64,000 nucleotides of DNA from Lelliottia nimipressuralis (GTDB taxonomy: Bacteria > Pseudomonadota > Gammaproteobacteria > Enterobacterales > Enterobacteriaceae). A program made the position numbers and the translations under genes. Where the stretch lies: the NCBI RefSeq assembly GCF_004402045.1, contig NZ_SOMG01000011.1, forward strand, positions 186,001-250,000, in the 5' to 3' direction. The stretch's first letter is position 1. Each line of letters opens with the position of its first letter. The notes under the pieces are model-generated. The model was not told where the DNA came from, made no database searches, and saw nothing but the letters and a program-made list of their open reading frames with translations. Of this stretch, positions 28,637-39,997 are shown one piece after another.

Positions 28637-29851
28637 TTATTGATGATAACCGGACAGGAATCGCCCGAAGCGGCTGATGGCCATTTCGAGGTCATCTTCG
28701 CGCGGCAGCGTCACGATACGTACGTGATCCGGCCATGGCCAGTTAAACGCCGTGCCCTGAACCAGCAGCACTTTTTCCTGCAACAGGAAATCGAGCACCA
28801 TTTTCTGATCGTCGTGAATATTGAAGCGCTTCGCGTCGATTTTCGGGAACATATACAGCGCCCCATTCGGCTTCACGCAGGAGACGCCCGGGATATCGTT
28901 GATCAGCTCCCACGCGCGGTTACGCTGCTCGTACAGGCGACCACCGGGAACGATGAACTCGCTAATGCTCTGATAACCGCCGAGCGCTGTCTGGATCGCG
29001 TGCTGCGCCGGAACGTTGGCACACAAACGCATGGAGGCCAGCATCTCCAGCCCTTCAATATAGCCTTTGGCGTGTTTTTTCGGACCGTTTAATACCATCC
29101 AGCCCTGACGGAAACCGGCCACACGGTAGGTTTTAGACAGGCCGTTAAAGGTGACGGTCAGCAGATCCGGGGCCAGCGCGGCGATGGAGTGGTGCTGTGC
29201 CGCGTCGTACAGGATCTTGTCGTAAATCTCGTCAGCGAAAATGATCAGGTTATGCTGGCGGGCGAGCTCGACGATCTCCATCAGCAGCTCTTTCGAATAG
29301 ACCGCGCCTGTCGGGTTGTTCGGGTTAATGATTACGATGCCGCGCGTGCGGGGCGTAATTTTTGCGCGAATGTCATCGAGATCCGGGAACCAGTCAGAGG
29401 ACTCATCGCACAGATAGTGCACGGCTTTACCGCTGGACAGTGACACGGCCGCCGTCCACAACGGATAGTCCGGCGCGGGAACCAGCATTTCGTCCCCGCT
29501 GTTCAGCAGCGCCTGCATCGCCTGCACAATCAGTTCGGAGACACCGTTGCCGATATAAATATCTTCAACGGTAACATCACGCATACCGCGAGCCTGGTAA
29601 TGCTGCATGATGGCTTTACGTGCGGAGTAAAGTCCTTTTGAATCGCAATAGCCTTGTGCGGTAGGAAGGTTGCGGATCACATCAACCAGAATTTCATCCG
29701 GCGCTTCAAAACCAAATGGCGCAGGGTTACCAATGTTGAGTTTCAGAACCTTATTGCCTTCTTCTTCAAGGCGTTTAGCCTCTTTCAGAACCGGGCCGCG
29801 GATGTCATAACAGACATTATCTAGCTTGCTGGATTTTTCGATAGGGGACAT
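28637..29851 (-). CDS. alaA: Alanine-synthesising glutamate-pyruvate aminotransferase
   Basis: AlaA is the main alanine-forming transaminase in E. coli. The 404-residue length fits. The fold-type I aminotransferase features are NPNNPTGAVYS, FADEIYDKILYD and the PLP lysine in FNGLSKTYRVAGFRQGW. Its ATG at 29851 begins MSPIEKSSKLDNVCYDIRGP. It is divergent from lrhA across a 938-base gap. Lrp control is known for alaA; a site was not identified here. Confidence 0.95.
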   Translation of the reverse strand: MSPIEKSSKLDNVCYDIRGPVLKEAKRLEEEGNKVLKLNIGNPAPFGFEAPDEILVDVIRNLPTAQGYCDSKGLYSARKAIMQHYQARGMRDVTVEDIYIGNGVSELIVQAMQALLNSGDEMLVPAPDYPLWTAAVSLSSGKAVHYLCDESSDWFPDLDDIRAKITPRTRGIVIINPNNPTGAVYSKELLMEIVELARQHNLIIFADEIYDKILYDAAQHHSIAALAPDLLTVTFNGLSKTYRVAGFRQGWMVLNGPKKHAKGYIEGLEMLASMRLCANVPAQHAIQTALGGYQSISEFIVPGGRLYEQRNRAWELINDIPGVSCVKPNGALYMFPKIDAKRFNIHDDQKMVLDFLLQEKVLLVQGTAFNWPWPDHVRIVTLPREDDLEMAISRFGRFLSGYHQ

Positions 29852-30789
29852 GAACCTTTAACCTTTTCGCTATTATTGCCACTCCCTGCCGTGGAAGTCA
29901 GCACGGAATAATGTACTCCCCCCTCGCTTCGTTTTGAAGGGTGTGCAGTAGAAGATTTTGTGGCGGTAGCGGAATTTTGATAAATCTTTTTCGCTGCGGG
30001 TAAACTTTTTACTGCCTTAAAGTTGTGCGCATAGAACAGAGTTAGGTGAGTTATGCTGTTCATTTGCAGAAATGATGTATATTGTGCTGGGAAAAATAAG
30101 TGGTGAGTAGAACAGAGGTGGCAATCACCCTGAGTGACTTTTCGTAAAACCTGAATGCTTGATACATCTTTCTGTAATAGCATGATGTGGTTAAAAGTTA
30201 CTCATGTGAAATTAATGTTAAGGGCCATTAATGAATGGACTTAATCTAAATTAAAATTTATTTATTATTAACCTATAAAATGCAACTTTAGTTAATTTTA
30301 ATAAAATTAGTTTATAAGCTTAACATTCTTCTTTAATCCTCAATATTGCAATAAGACTTATAAATAAAGTGGATTTGGGTTAAGATGTCTTTCAGGAAAG
30401 CAGATGACAGATGCATGTTTTTTGTATATCTGGGACTGATTTTCCGAATTAATTGATTGTTATTGTTGGAGTTATCTCTGGCTGGAATGTGTCGAACATC
30501 TCCTGCTACGTTGACAGCGCTGCGATAAAGATGGCAGAAAAGGTGTTACACCTTTAATGTAATTTACATAAACCTGCGAACATCTAAATATCCTGAACGT
30601 TTAAGAGAATAAAAATAACGTCATGAAACGTGCTTTCTGACTGTTGATATAAAGCAGCACAATAACTATCTGTCAGGCAGTCTGCCGGGCCGGGATGCGA
30701 GGGAGAACCTTCAGAGGGAATTGCTTAACTGTTACACACACAGCTTCAACCCGGGCAGCTCCGCACGAGCAACCTGAAAGTGAATAGAT
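29852..30789. other. Long gene-free region between alaA and lrhA (938 bases)
   Basis: No convincing gene is present on either strand; short open frames lack ribosome sites or recognised products. The part from about 30200 to 30370 is very AT-rich and could bind H-NS. A perfect 7-bp inverted repeat (AAAGGTG / CACCTTT) is at 30539-30555. The last 200 bases presumably form the long lrhA leader. alaA and lrhA promoters must lie here; LrhA is known to regulate itself in E. coli. Confidence 0.6.
30539..30555. repeat. Perfect inverted repeat in the lrhA leader
   Basis: AAAGGTG-TTA-CACCTTT, a 17-base perfect dyad 235 bases before lrhA. It may be an RNA hairpin or a regulator site; no factor can be assigned. 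Confidence 0.45.
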
Positions 30790-31728
30790 ATGATAAATGC
30801 AAATCGTCCGATAATGAATCTCGACCTCGATCTGCTGAGAACGTTTGTTGCGGTCGCCGATCTCAACACTTTTGCAGCTGCTGCTGCCGCCGTTTGCCGA
30901 ACCCAGTCCGCCGTTAGCCAGCAAATGCAGCGGCTGGAGCAACTGGTTGGTAAAGAGCTTTTTGCCCGTCACGGGCGTAATAAGCTTTTAACGGAACACG
31001 GTATTCAGCTTCTGGGTTATGCCAGGAAAATTCTTCGCTTTAATGATGAAGCATGTATGTCATTAATGTTTAGCAACCTTCAAGGGGTGTTAACGTTAGG
31101 TGCATCTGATGAGTCAGCGGATACTATATTGCCGTTTCTTCTCAATCGTATTAGTTCGGTTTATCCGAAGCTTGCGCTGGATGTGAGTGTAAAGCGTAAT
31201 GCCTTTATGGTTGAGATGTTAAATGAGAATAAAGTCGACCTGGTGGTCACCACGCATCGTCCCGGGCAGTTTGATTGCCTGACGCTGCGTACATCGCCTA
31301 CGCACTGGTATTGCGCAGCCGAATATGTGCTGCAAAAAGGGGAGCCTGTTCCTCTGGTGTTACTGGATGACCCGAGCCCTTTCCGCGATATGGTGCTGAC
31401 GGCGCTCAATGAGGCCAATATTCCGTGGCGTCTGGCGTATGTGGCTTCCACATTGCCAGCGGTTCGTGCCGCGGTGAAAGCCGGGCTTGGCGTAACGGCC
31501 CGTCCGGTAGAAATGATGAGCCCGGATCTGCGCGTCCTGGGTAAATCTGATGGTCTTCCTGCGTTGCCTGATACGCAATATCTGCTCTGCCATAACTCGA
31601 CCAGTCATAACGAGTTGGCAAAAGTCGTATTCGAGGCGATGGAAAACTACCATAACCCATGGCAGTTCGAGCGCGTTACCTCCGAAGGGGGGGATGATTC
31701 CCTGATCGTTGAAGGTGACTTTGAGTGA
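30790..31728 (+). CDS. lrhA: LysR-type regulator LrhA
   Basis: LrhA represses flagellar (flhDC), fimbrial and RpoS-related functions in E. coli and belongs to the HexA/PecT group. The 312-residue length equals E. coli. The LysR helix-turn-helix is at about residues 13-70 ([36 protein letters not shown]) and the effector domain follows (about 95-300). The ATG at 30790 begins [13 protein letters not shown]. The acidic tail ([14 protein letters not shown]) is typical. A terminator separates it from nuo. Confidence 0.95.
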   Translation: MINANRPIMNLDLDLLRTFVAVADLNTFAAAAAAVCRTQSAVSQQMQRLEQLVGKELFARHGRNKLLTEHGIQLLGYARKILRFNDEACMSLMFSNLQGVLTLGASDESADTILPFLLNRISSVYPKLALDVSVKRNAFMVEMLNENKVDLVVTTHRPGQFDCLTLRTSPTHWYCAAEYVLQKGEPVPLVLLDDPSPFRDMVLTALNEANIPWRLAYVASTLPAVRAAVKAGLGVTARPVEMMSPDLRVLGKSDGLPALPDTQYLLCHNSTSHNELAKVVFEAMENYHNPWQFERVTSEGGDDSLIVEGDFE

Positions 31729-31765
31729 TCAATAGCTCAAAATTGTAGTAACAAAATGTAAGTGT

Positions 31766-31811
31766 AAAAAAAAGCCACTCGTGTGATTTTCGCATGCAGT
31801 GGCTTTTTTTT
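31766..31811 (+). terminator. Rho-independent terminator after lrhA
   Basis: A-run, AGCCACT / AGTGGCT stem with an 18-base loop, then seven or more Ts, starting 38 bases after the lrhA stop. The symmetric A/T tracts suit termination in either direction. Confidence 0.85.
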
Positions 31812-32358
31812 AGCAATAATACCCGTTTATGTCGAGTGGGTTTTCTGGTTTACATCTTTTAATCAACAAGTTAAGTCATTTTGCTTAAAACTTGTCCATT
31901 TTCCGTTCTCACATCATCCGTATCCACTCTTTGTTAAAAAAACAGGAAAGATGTTGCCGTATTCCAGGTTGAATTAACAAAAGCGTGTCTCAGATCAAGA
32001 AAATACTCCTATTTGGGGGGAGGAATCGTTGGCAAATCCTGTCAAAATAGGAGGGTTATTTTTTTTACTTCCGAAACGGACACGATTCAACAACATACAT
32101 TTGACGGAAAGTCATGTACCCACCAGGGTTAAAGGGCACCAAATGTTAATGAGAATCGCTCGATGTAATTTAATGTGAAGAAACCTTTGTTAAAGTTGAC
32201 AATAGGTTATAGAAAGGAGTAAAAAACCCCATCATTTTGCTGTCTACGTCTCATTTCAGACAGTTAGTGTAAGGTTATTTGTTCCTCCCCATGAATCGAT
32301 GTGATGCCCATCTGCCAGCAAGAGCAGTGTCGTTGGTATCACTTTTGATGAGTAAGCA
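31812..32358 (+). promoter_or_regulatory. nuo operon upstream control and leader region
   Basis: This 547-base stretch holds no gene. It must contain the nuo promoters, known in E. coli to respond to ArcA, NarL, Fis and FNR. A TTGACA hexamer is at 32196-32201 without a clear -10 at normal spacing. A terminator-like hairpin lies at 32006-32066, about 290 bases before nuoA, listed separately. Binding sites for the known regulators were not resolved by eye. Confidence 0.6.
32006..32066 (+). terminator. Terminator-like hairpin in the nuo leader
   Basis: CTCCTATTT (32006-32014) pairs perfectly with AAATAGGAG (32045-32053) and is followed by GGTTA and eight Ts. A small inner AGGA/TCCT pairing occupies the 30-base loop. 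It is oriented to stop transcription entering nuo and could end a short leader RNA or act as an attenuator. Confidence 0.5.
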
Positions 32359-32799
32359 ATGAGTATGTCAACATCCACAGAAGTCATCGCTCATCACTGG
32401 GCATTCGCAATCTTTCTTATTGTAGCCATTGGCCTGTGCTGCCTGATGTTAGTCGGCGGCTGGTTCCTGGGCGGTCGCGCCCGCGCAAGGCACAAAAACA
32501 CACCTTTCGAATCAGGTATTGATTCAGTAGGTACCGCTCGCTTACGCCTGTCTGCCAAGTTCTATCTGGTAGCCATGTTCTTCGTCATCTTCGACGTGGA
32601 AGCGCTTTACCTTTTCGCATGGTCGACGTCCATCCGCGAAAGTGGTTGGGTGGGCTTTGTCGAGGCCGCAATTTTCATTTTAGTGCTACTGGCCGGTCTG
32701 GTTTATCTGGTGCGTATTGGCGCGCTTGACTGGACGCCTGCGCGTTCACGTCGTGAACACATCAACCCGGAAAACAGTATCTCTAATCGTCAGCAGTAA
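32359..32799 (+). CDS. nuoA: NADH-quinone oxidoreductase subunit A
   Basis: NuoA is a small membrane subunit of complex I at the junction of the peripheral and membrane arms. The 146-residue protein has three transmembrane helices (about 15-35, 70-90 and 98-120) and the conserved loop [30 protein letters not shown] (cited over two helices; key acidic residues E51, D55 region). The start at 32359 follows E. coli (MSMSTSTEV); ATG at 32365 is an alternative. First gene of the nuo operon. Confidence 0.96.
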   Translation: MSMSTSTEVIAHHWAFAIFLIVAIGLCCLMLVGGWFLGGRARARHKNTPFESGIDSVGTARLRLSAKFYLVAMFFVIFDVEALYLFAWSTSIRESGWVGFVEAAIFILVLLAGLVYLVRIGALDWTPARSRREHINPENSISNRQQ

Positions 32800-32814
32800 C
32801 AGCGAGGCAATAAG

Positions 32815-33489
32815 ATGGATTATACGCTCACCCGCATAGATCCTAACGGTGAGAATGACCGTTACCCCCTGCAAAAACAGGAGATCGTAACCGACCCCCT
32901 GGAGCAAGAAGTCAATAAAAGCGTGTACATGGGCAAGCTCGAGCATGCCATGCACGATATGGTCAACTGGGGTCGTAAGAACTCCATCTGGCCATACAAC
33001 TTTGGCCTTTCTTGCTGCTACGTTGAAATGGTGACGTCATTCACTGCGGTGCATGACGTTGCGCGTTTTGGGGCAGAGGTATTGCGTGCTTCCCCACGTC
33101 AGGCTGACCTGATGGTGGTGGCGGGTACCTGCTTTACCAAAATGGCACCTGTTATTCAGCGTCTTTATGACCAGATGCTGGAGCCAAAATGGGTTATCTC
33201 CATGGGCGCATGTGCAAACTCTGGCGGTATGTACGACATCTATTCCGTCGTGCAGGGCGTAGATAAGTTTATTCCAGTGGATGTGTACATCCCGGGTTGT
33301 CCGCCACGTCCGGAAGCTTACATGCAGGCGCTCATGCTGCTGCAGGAGTCTATCGGTAAAGAACGTCGCCCACTGTCGTGGGTTGTTGGCGATCAGGGTG
33401 TGTATCGCGCGAACATGCAGTCTGAGCGCGAGCGTAAACGTGGTGAACGTATTGCCGTCACCAATCTGCGTACGCCTGACGAAATTTAA
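32815..33489 (+). CDS. nuoB: NADH-quinone oxidoreductase subunit B (cluster N2)
   Basis: NuoB binds the terminal [4Fe-4S] cluster N2, which passes electrons to quinone. The 224-residue protein shows the ligand cysteines in GLSCCYVEM (tandem Cys), GTCFTKMAP and PGCPPRPEA. It is about four residues longer than the E. coli protein. It lies 15 bases after nuoA. A strong hairpin follows in the gap before nuoCD. Confidence 0.97.
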   Translation: MDYTLTRIDPNGENDRYPLQKQEIVTDPLEQEVNKSVYMGKLEHAMHDMVNWGRKNSIWPYNFGLSCCYVEMVTSFTAVHDVARFGAEVLRASPRQADLMVVAGTCFTKMAPVIQRLYDQMLEPKWVISMGACANSGGMYDIYSVVQGVDKFIPVDVYIPGCPPRPEAYMQALMLLQESIGKERRPLSWVVGDQGVYRANMQSERERKRGERIAVTNLRTPDEI

Positions 33490-33502
33490 TTTGCGCCTGT
33501 AG

Positions 33503-33552
33503 GCCTGGAGAACACCTTCGCATATCACTACTCAAATAGCGCGAAGCCAGGC
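33503..33552 (+). repeat. Hairpin between nuoB and nuoCD
   Basis: GCCTGG...CTTCGC (33503-33521) pairs with GCGAAG-CCAGGC (33541-33552): two 6-bp helices separated by a 7-base asymmetric bulge, 14 bases after nuoB. No T-run follows. Likely an mRNA processing or stability element. Confidence 0.55.
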
Positions 33553-33578
33553 TCAACAGTCACCACGGACCATTTGCA

Positions 33579-35381
33579 ATGGTGAACAATATGACCGACT
33601 TAACCGCGCAAGAAGCCGCCTGGCAGACCCGGGATCATCTCGATGACCCAGTCATTGGCGAACTGCGCAACCGTTTTGGGCCGGATGCCTTTACTGTTCA
33701 GGCTACCCGCACCGGGGTACCCGTTGTTTGGGTGAAGCGTGAGCAATTACTGGAAGTGGTCGATTTCCTCAAGAAATTGCCAAAACCTTACGTCATGCTG
33801 TTTGACTTACACGGCATGGATGAACGTCTGCGTACCCACCGCCAGGGTCTCCCTGCTGCGGATTTTTCCGTTTTCTACCACCTGATCTCAATAGACCGTA
33901 ATACGGATATCATGCTCAAGGTGGCATTGTCTGAAAACGACATGCATCTGCCGACTATCGTCAAACTTTTCCCAAACGCCAACTGGTATGAGCGTGAAAC
34001 CTGGGAAATGTTCGGCATGACCTTCGACGGCCACCCGCATCTGACGCGCATCATGATGCCGCAGACCTGGACCGGCCACCCGCTGCGTAAAGACTACCCG
34101 GCACGTGCGACCGAATTCGATCCGTTTGAGCTGACCAAAGCCAAGCAGGATCTGGAGATGGAAGCGCTGACCTTCAAACCGGAAGACTGGGGCATGAAGC
34201 GCGGTACCGATAACGAGGACTTCATGTTCCTCAACCTCGGTCCAAACCACCCGTCTGCACATGGTGCATTCCGTATTATTCTTCAGCTTGATGGCGAAGA
34301 GATTGTCGACTGCGTACCTGACATCGGCTACCACCACCGTGGTGCTGAGAAGATGGGCGAGCGTCAATCCTGGCACAGCTACATTCCATATACCGACCGT
34401 ATCGAGTACCTCGGCGGCTGCGTAAACGAAATGCCATACGTGCTGGCCGTTGAGAAACTGGCGGGTATCGTTACGCCGGATCGCGTTAACGTGATTCGCG
34501 TTATGCTGTCAGAACTGTTCCGTATCAACAGCCACCTGCTGTACATCTCCACGTTTATTCAGGACGTCGGCGCGATGACCCCGGTCTTCTTCGCCTTTAC
34601 CGACCGTCAGAAAATCTACGATCTGGTAGAAGCGATTACCGGTTTCCGTATGCACCCGGCCTGGTTCCGTATCGGCGGTGTCGCACACGATCTGCCGCGC
34701 GGCTGGGACCGTCTGCTGCGCGAATTCCTCGACTGGATGCCAAAACGTCTGGCGTCTTACGAGAAAGCCGCACTGCGTAACACTATCCTGAAAGGCCGTT
34801 CCCAGGGCGTTGCTGCCTACGGCGCGAAAGAAGCGCTGGAGTGGGGTACGACGGGTGCAGGTCTGCGTGCGACCGGTATTGATTTCGACGTGCGTAAAGC
34901 ACGTCCTTACTCTGGCTATGAGAACTTCGACTTTGAAGTCCCGGTTGGCGGCGGTGTTTCCGACTGCTACACCCGCGTGATGCTGAAAGTGGAAGAGCTG
35001 CGCCAGAGTCTGCGCATCCTTGAGCAGTGCCTCAACAACATGCCGGAAGGCCCGTTCAAAGCGGATCACCCGCTGACCACGCCGCCGCCGAAAGAGCGCA
35101 CGCTGCAACATATCGAAACCCTGATCACTCACTTCCTGCAGGTTTCCTGGGGTCCGGTCATGCCGGCGCAAGAATCCTTCCAGATGATTGAAGCGACCAA
35201 GGGTATTAACAGTTACTACCTGACCAGTGACGGCAGCACCATGAGCTACCGTACCCGCGTGCGTACGCCGAGCTTTGCGCACCTGCAGCAGATCCCGTCC
35301 GCCATCCGCGGCAGTCTGGTCTCTGACCTGATTGTGTATCTGGGTAGTATCGATTTTGTTATGTCAGATGTGGACCGCTAA
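33579..35381 (+). CDS. nuoC: NADH-quinone oxidoreductase fused subunit C/D
   Basis: In enterobacteria the 30-kDa (NuoC) and 49-kDa (NuoD) subunits are one polypeptide. The first 190 residues are the NuoC domain ([26 protein letters not shown]); the rest is NuoD, with [28 protein letters not shown] and the C-terminal quinone-pocket region. The 600-residue length agrees with E. coli. Two possible starts occur (33579 and 33591); the first is used as in E. coli annotation. Confidence 0.96.
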   Translation: MVNNMTDLTAQEAAWQTRDHLDDPVIGELRNRFGPDAFTVQATRTGVPVVWVKREQLLEVVDFLKKLPKPYVMLFDLHGMDERLRTHRQGLPAADFSVFYHLISIDRNTDIMLKVALSENDMHLPTIVKLFPNANWYERETWEMFGMTFDGHPHLTRIMMPQTWTGHPLRKDYPARATEFDPFELTKAKQDLEMEALTFKPEDWGMKRGTDNEDFMFLNLGPNHPSAHGAFRIILQLDGEEIVDCVPDIGYHHRGAEKMGERQSWHSYIPYTDRIEYLGGCVNEMPYVLAVEKLAGIVTPDRVNVIRVMLSELFRINSHLLYISTFIQDVGAMTPVFFAFTDRQKIYDLVEAITGFRMHPAWFRIGGVAHDLPRGWDRLLREFLDWMPKRLASYEKAALRNTILKGRSQGVAAYGAKEALEWGTTGAGLRATGIDFDVRKARPYSGYENFDFEVPVGGGVSDCYTRVMLKVEELRQSLRILEQCLNNMPEGPFKADHPLTTPPPKERTLQHIETLITHFLQVSWGPVMPAQESFQMIEATKGINSYYLTSDGSTMSYRTRVRTPSFAHLQQIPSAIRGSLVSDLIVYLGSIDFVMSDVDR

Positions 35382-35383
35382 TT

Positions 35384-35884
35384 ATGCACGAGAATCAACA
35401 ACCACAGACCGAGGCTTTTGAGCTGAGTGAAGCAGAACGTGCCGCCATTGAGCACGAGATGCACCACTACGAAGACCCGCGTGCGGCGTCCATTGAAGCG
35501 CTGAAAATCGTACAGAAACAGCGTGGTTGGGTGCCGGATGGGGCGATCTATGAGATCGCAAAAGTGCTGGGTATCCCGGCCAGTGACGTAGAAGGCGTAG
35601 CCACGTTCTACAGCCAGATCTTCCGTCAGCCGGTAGGCCGCCATGTGATCCGCTACTGTGACAGCGTTGTGTGTCACATCACCGGTTATCAGGGCATTCA
35701 GGCTGCGATTGAGAAGAAGCTCAATATCAAGCCGGGCCAGACCACGTTCGACGGCCGCTTTACGCTGCTGCCGACCTGCTGCCTGGGTAACTGCGACAAG
35801 GGGCCGACCATGATGATTGATGAGGACACTCACAGCCATCTGACGCCGGAAGCGATTCCTGACCTGCTGGAGCAGTACAAATGA
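35384..35884 (+). CDS. nuoE: NADH-quinone oxidoreductase subunit E
   Basis: NuoE is the 24-kDa subunit of the NADH-input module with NuoF and NuoG and carries the [2Fe-2S] cluster N1a. The 166-residue protein is a thioredoxin-like fold whose cluster ligands are the Cys pairs in [11 protein letters not shown] and [13 protein letters not shown]. It starts two bases after nuoCD and overlaps nuoF by four bases (ATGA), consistent with coupled synthesis of the E-F dimer. Confidence 0.97.
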   Translation: MHENQQPQTEAFELSEAERAAIEHEMHHYEDPRAASIEALKIVQKQRGWVPDGAIYEIAKVLGIPASDVEGVATFYSQIFRQPVGRHVIRYCDSVVCHITGYQGIQAAIEKKLNIKPGQTTFDGRFTLLPTCCLGNCDKGPTMMIDEDTHSHLTPEAIPDLLEQYK

Positions 35885-37218
35885 AAACTGTAATTCGTAC
35901 TGCTGAAACTCATCCACTGACCTGGCGTCTGCGTGATGACAAACAGCCGGTATGGCTTGAAGAATACGAAAGCAAAAACGGCTATGCCGGTGCGCGTAAA
36001 GCCCTTGGCGGCATGGCACCGGACGACATCGTTAATGCGGTGAAAGACTCTGGCCTGAAAGGGCGCGGCGGTGCGGGCTTCTCCACCGGTCTGAAGTGGA
36101 GCCTGATGCCAAAAGACGAGTCCATGAACATCCGTTACCTGCTGTGTAACGCTGATGAAATGGAGCCGGGCACCTATAAAGACCGCCTGCTGATGGAACA
36201 GCTGCCACACCTGCTGGTGGAAGGCATGCTGATCTCCGCGTTCGCGCTGAAAGCGTACCGTGGCTACATCTTCCTGCGCGGTGAGTACATCGAAGCGGCA
36301 GAAAACCTGCGTCGCGCGATTGCCGAAGCCACCGAAGCCGGCCTGCTTGGCAAAAACATCCTGGGCACCGGCTTTGACTTCGAGCTGTTCGTGCATACCG
36401 GTGCCGGGCGTTATATCTGCGGTGAAGAAACCGCGCTGATTAACTCCCTGGAAGGTCGCCGTGCGAACCCGCGTTCCAAGCCACCGTTCCCGGCAAGCTC
36501 CGGCGTATGGGGTAAACCGACCTGTGTAAACAACGTCGAAACCCTGTGTAACGTTCCGGCTATCCTCGCCAACGGCGTGGAGTGGTATCAGGGTATCTCC
36601 TCAAGTAAAGATGCCGGTACCAAGCTGATGGGCTTCTCCGGTCGCGTTAAAAATCCTGGCGTCTGGGAACTGCCGTTCGGTACCACCGCACGCGAAATTC
36701 TTGAAGACTACGCCGGCGGCATGCGCGATGGCCTGAAATTCAAAGCCTGGCAGCCGGGTGGGGCAGGAACAGACTTCCTGACCGAAGCCCACCTTGACCT
36801 GCCAATGGAATTCGAAAGCATTGGTAAAGCAGGCAGCCGTCTGGGTACGGCGCTGGCGATGGCCGTCGACCACGAGATCGGCATGGTATCGCTGGTGCGT
36901 AACCTGGAAGAGTTCTTCGCCCGCGAGTCCTGCGGCTGGTGTACACCGTGCCGTGATGGTCTGCCGTGGAGCGTGAAGATCCTGCGTGCTATCGAACGTG
37001 GTGAAGGTCAGCCAGGCGATATCGAGACACTTGAGCAACTGTGTCGATTCTTAGGCCCGGGTAAAACCTTCTGTGCCCACGCACCGGGTGCCGTCGAACC
37101 TCTGCAGAGCGCGATTAAATATTTCCGCGACGAGTTCGAAGCAGGCATCAAGCAGCCGTTCAGCAATACCCATGCGATCAATGGGATTCAGCCGAACCTG
37201 CTTAAAGCGCGCTGGTAA
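35881..37218 (+). CDS. nuoF: NADH-quinone oxidoreductase subunit F (FMN, NADH site)
   Basis: NuoF oxidises NADH, holding FMN and the [4Fe-4S] cluster N3. The 445-residue length equals E. coli. NADH/FMN-binding glycine loops [13 protein letters not shown] and [18 protein letters not shown] are present, and the N3 ligands are in [12 protein letters not shown] plus a later Cys in [10 protein letters not shown]. Start ATG overlaps the nuoE stop. Confidence 0.98.
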   Translation: MKTVIRTAETHPLTWRLRDDKQPVWLEEYESKNGYAGARKALGGMAPDDIVNAVKDSGLKGRGGAGFSTGLKWSLMPKDESMNIRYLLCNADEMEPGTYKDRLLMEQLPHLLVEGMLISAFALKAYRGYIFLRGEYIEAAENLRRAIAEATEAGLLGKNILGTGFDFELFVHTGAGRYICGEETALINSLEGRRANPRSKPPFPASSGVWGKPTCVNNVETLCNVPAILANGVEWYQGISSSKDAGTKLMGFSGRVKNPGVWELPFGTTAREILEDYAGGMRDGLKFKAWQPGGAGTDFLTEAHLDLPMEFESIGKAGSRLGTALAMAVDHEIGMVSLVRNLEEFFARESCGWCTPCRDGLPWSVKILRAIERGEGQPGDIETLEQLCRFLGPGKTFCAHAPGAVEPLQSAIKYFRDEFEAGIKQPFSNTHAINGIQPNLLKARW

Positions 37219-37273
37219 CGACAAGAATTTTGATTAACGCTCGGTTTCGACTGAGCCAACTGGAAGCATGCTA

Positions 37274-39997
37274 ATGGCTACGATTCATGTAGACGGCAAA
37301 GAATATGAGGTTAACGGGGCGGACAACCTGCTGGAAGCTTGTCTGTCGCTCGGCCTTGATATTCCGTATTTTTGCTGGCATCCGGCGCTGGGCAGCGTCG
37401 GTGCTTGCCGCCAGTGTGCGGTGAAGCAATATCAGAACGCGGAAGACACGCGTGGTCGCCTGGTGATGTCCTGTATGACGCCAGCCACCGAAGGCACCTT
37501 TATTTCGATTGATGACGAAGAAGCCAAACAGTTCCGCGAAAGCGTTGTGGAATGGTTGATGACCAACCACCCGCACGACTGTCCGGTCTGCGAAGAGGGC
37601 GGTAACTGCCACCTTCAGGATATGACCGTAATGACCGGTCACAGCTTCCGTCGCTATCGCTTTACCAAGCGTACCCACCGTAACCAGGATCTGGGGCCGT
37701 TCATCTCTCACGAAATGAACCGCTGCATCGCCTGCTACCGCTGCGTGCGTTACTACAAAGACTACGCAGACGGTCAGGATCTGGGCGTATATGGCGCGCA
37801 TGACAACGTCTACTTTGGTCGTCCGGAAGACGGTACGCTGGAAAGCGAATTCTCCGGTAACCTGGTAGAAATTTGCCCGACCGGCGTATTCACGGATAAG
37901 ACTCACTCCGAGCGCTACAACCGTAAGTGGGACATGCAGTTTGCACCAAGCATCTGCCAGCAGTGCTCCCTCGGCTGTAACACCAGCCCGGGCGAGCGCT
38001 ACGGCGAACTGCGTCGTATTGAAAACCGTTACAACGGTACCGTTAACCACTACTTCCTCTGCGACCGCGGTCGTTTCGGCTATGGCTATGTGAACCTGAA
38101 AGACCGTCCGCGTCAGCCGGTTCAGCGCCGTGGCGATGACTTCATTACCCTGAACGCTGAACAGGCGATGCAGGGCGCGGCAGACATTCTGCGCCAGTCG
38201 AAGAAAGTGATCGGTATCGGCTCCCCGCGTGCCAGCATCGAAAGCAACTTCGCGCTGCGCGAGTTGGTTGGCGCGGAAAACTTCTATACCGGTATCGCCC
38301 AGGGCGAACAGGAACGTCTGCAGCTGGTGCTGAAAGTGCTGCGTGAAGGCGGTATTCATACCCCTGCGCTGCGCGAAATCGAATCCTATGATGCGGTTCT
38401 GGTGCTGGGTGAAGATCTGACTCAGACCGGCGCTCGCGCGGCGCTGGCGGTTCGTCAGGCGGTGAAGGGTAAAGCACGTGAAATGGCAGCCGCGCAGAAA
38501 GTGGCTGACTGGCAGATTGCGGCAATCCTGAACATCGGCCAGCGCGCGAAGCATCCTCTGTTCGTGACTAACGTCGATAATACCCGTCTGGACGATATCG
38601 CGGCGTGGACCTACTGCGCACCGGTTGAAGATCAGGCGCGTCTCGGCTTTGCGATTGCCCACGCGCTGGACAACAACGCGCCGGCGGTTGAACTGGATCG
38701 TGACCTGCAAAACAAGGTCGACGTGATTGTTCAGGCCCTGGCGGGTGCGAAGAAACCCCTGATTATTTCGGGTACTAATGCCGGAAGCGCGGAGATCATT
38801 CAGGCCGCAGCAAACGTTGCCAAAGCCCTGAAAGGCCGCGGTGCCGACGTTGGCGTAACCATGATTGCCCGTGCGGTAAACAGTATCGGTCTGGGGATGA
38901 TTGGCGGTGGCTCCCTGGAAGCTGCGTTAAGCGAACTGGAATCCGGTGCTGCTGACGCCGTTGTGGTGCTGGAAAACGACCTGCATCGCCATGCTTCTGC
39001 CGCACGCGTAGACGCCGCACTCTCCAAAGCGCCGCTGGTGATGGTTATCGATCATCAGCGCACTGCGATTATGGATAAAGCGCACCTGGTGCTCTCTGCG
39101 GCAAGCTTCGCAGAAAGCGACGGTACCGTTATCAACAACGAAGGCCGCGCGCAGCGTTTCTTCCAGGTTTACGACCCGGCGTACTACGACAGCAACACCG
39201 TGATGCTGGAAAGCTGGCGCTGGCTGCACTCCCTGCACAGCACCGTGCAGAGCCGTGAAGTGGACTGGACGCAACTCGACCACGTTATCGACGCGGTTGT
39301 GGAAAAACTGCCTCAGCTGGCAGGCATTAAAGATGCCGCGCCTGAAGCAAGCTTCCGTATTCGCGGCCAGAAACTGGCGCGTGAACCGCACCGCTACAGC
39401 GGCCGTACCGCAATGCGTGCCAATATCAGCGTGCACGAACCGCGCCAGCCGCAGGACAAAGACACCATGTTTGCCTTCTCAATGGAAGGGAACAACCAGC
39501 CGTCTGCCCCGCGTTCACAGATCCCATTTGCATGGGCTCCAGGCTGGAACTCCCCGCAGGCATGGAACAAGTTCCAGGCTGAAGTGGGTGGTTCACTGCG
39601 CCACGGCGATCCGGGCGTACGTCTGATTGAAGCCTCCGAAACTGGTCTGGATTTCTTCACGACCGTTCCGGCGAGCTTCCAGGCGCAGGAAGGTAACTGG
39701 CGTATTGCGCCGTATTACCATCTGTTCGGTAGCGACGAGCTGTCCCAGCGTTCACCGGTCTTCCAGACCCGCATGCCGCAGCCGTACATCAAGCTCAACC
39801 CGGCGGATGCCGCGAAGCTTGGCGTAAATGCGGGTGCGAACATTGCCTTTAGCTATGACGGCCAGACAATCAGCCTGCCGCTGATTATCTCCGAAGGTCT
39901 GACAGCAGGGCAGGTGGGTCTGCCGATGGGTATGCCTGGCATCGCGCCGGTACTGGCGGGTGCACGTCTTGATAACCTGCAGGAGGCAAAAGCATGA
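37274..39997 (+). CDS. nuoG: NADH-quinone oxidoreductase subunit G
   Basis: NuoG is the large Fe-S subunit that carries electrons from NuoF towards NuoB. It begins with a [2Fe-2S] ferredoxin-like domain (cysteines in [18 protein letters not shown] and MSCMTP), then His/Cys N5 and N4 ligands ([23 protein letters not shown]) and cluster N7 cysteines (CQQCSLGCN), followed by a molybdopterin-oxidoreductase-like region without cofactor. The ATG at 37274 gives [10 protein letters not shown], 907 residues, with GGAAG seven bases upstream; an ATG at 37268 would add two residues. Confidence 0.97.
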   Translation: MATIHVDGKEYEVNGADNLLEACLSLGLDIPYFCWHPALGSVGACRQCAVKQYQNAEDTRGRLVMSCMTPATEGTFISIDDEEAKQFRESVVEWLMTNHPHDCPVCEEGGNCHLQDMTVMTGHSFRRYRFTKRTHRNQDLGPFISHEMNRCIACYRCVRYYKDYADGQDLGVYGAHDNVYFGRPEDGTLESEFSGNLVEICPTGVFTDKTHSERYNRKWDMQFAPSICQQCSLGCNTSPGERYGELRRIENRYNGTVNHYFLCDRGRFGYGYVNLKDRPRQPVQRRGDDFITLNAEQAMQGAADILRQSKKVIGIGSPRASIESNFALRELVGAENFYTGIAQGEQERLQLVLKVLREGGIHTPALREIESYDAVLVLGEDLTQTGARAALAVRQAVKGKAREMAAAQKVADWQIAAILNIGQRAKHPLFVTNVDNTRLDDIAAWTYCAPVEDQARLGFAIAHALDNNAPAVELDRDLQNKVDVIVQALAGAKKPLIISGTNAGSAEIIQAAANVAKALKGRGADVGVTMIARAVNSIGLGMIGGGSLEAALSELESGAADAVVVLENDLHRHASAARVDAALSKAPLVMVIDHQRTAIMDKAHLVLSAASFAESDGTVINNEGRAQRFFQVYDPAYYDSNTVMLESWRWLHSLHSTVQSREVDWTQLDHVIDAVVEKLPQLAGIKDAAPEASFRIRGQKLAREPHRYSGRTAMRANISVHEPRQPQDKDTMFAFSMEGNNQPSAPRSQIPFAWAPGWNSPQAWNKFQAEVGGSLRHGDPGVRLIEASETGLDFFTTVPASFQAQEGNWRIAPYYHLFGSDELSQRSPVFQTRMPQPYIKLNPADAAKLGVNAGANIAFSYDGQTISLPLIISEGLTAGQVGLPMGMPGIAPVLAGARLDNLQEAKA

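Noticed and set aside
29821-30183. A 120-codon minus-strand frame in the alaA upstream region
   Set aside because: It overlaps the alaA start and leader, has no convincing ribosome site and no recognisable protein features.
32196-32224. TTGACA-based sigma-70 promoter for nuo
   Set aside because: No acceptable -10 hexamer lies 16-18 bases downstream, so a promoter call could not be supported.
37271-38710. A 479-codon antisense frame in nuoG
   Set aside because: Shadow of nuoG codon use; no family resemblance and no start signal.
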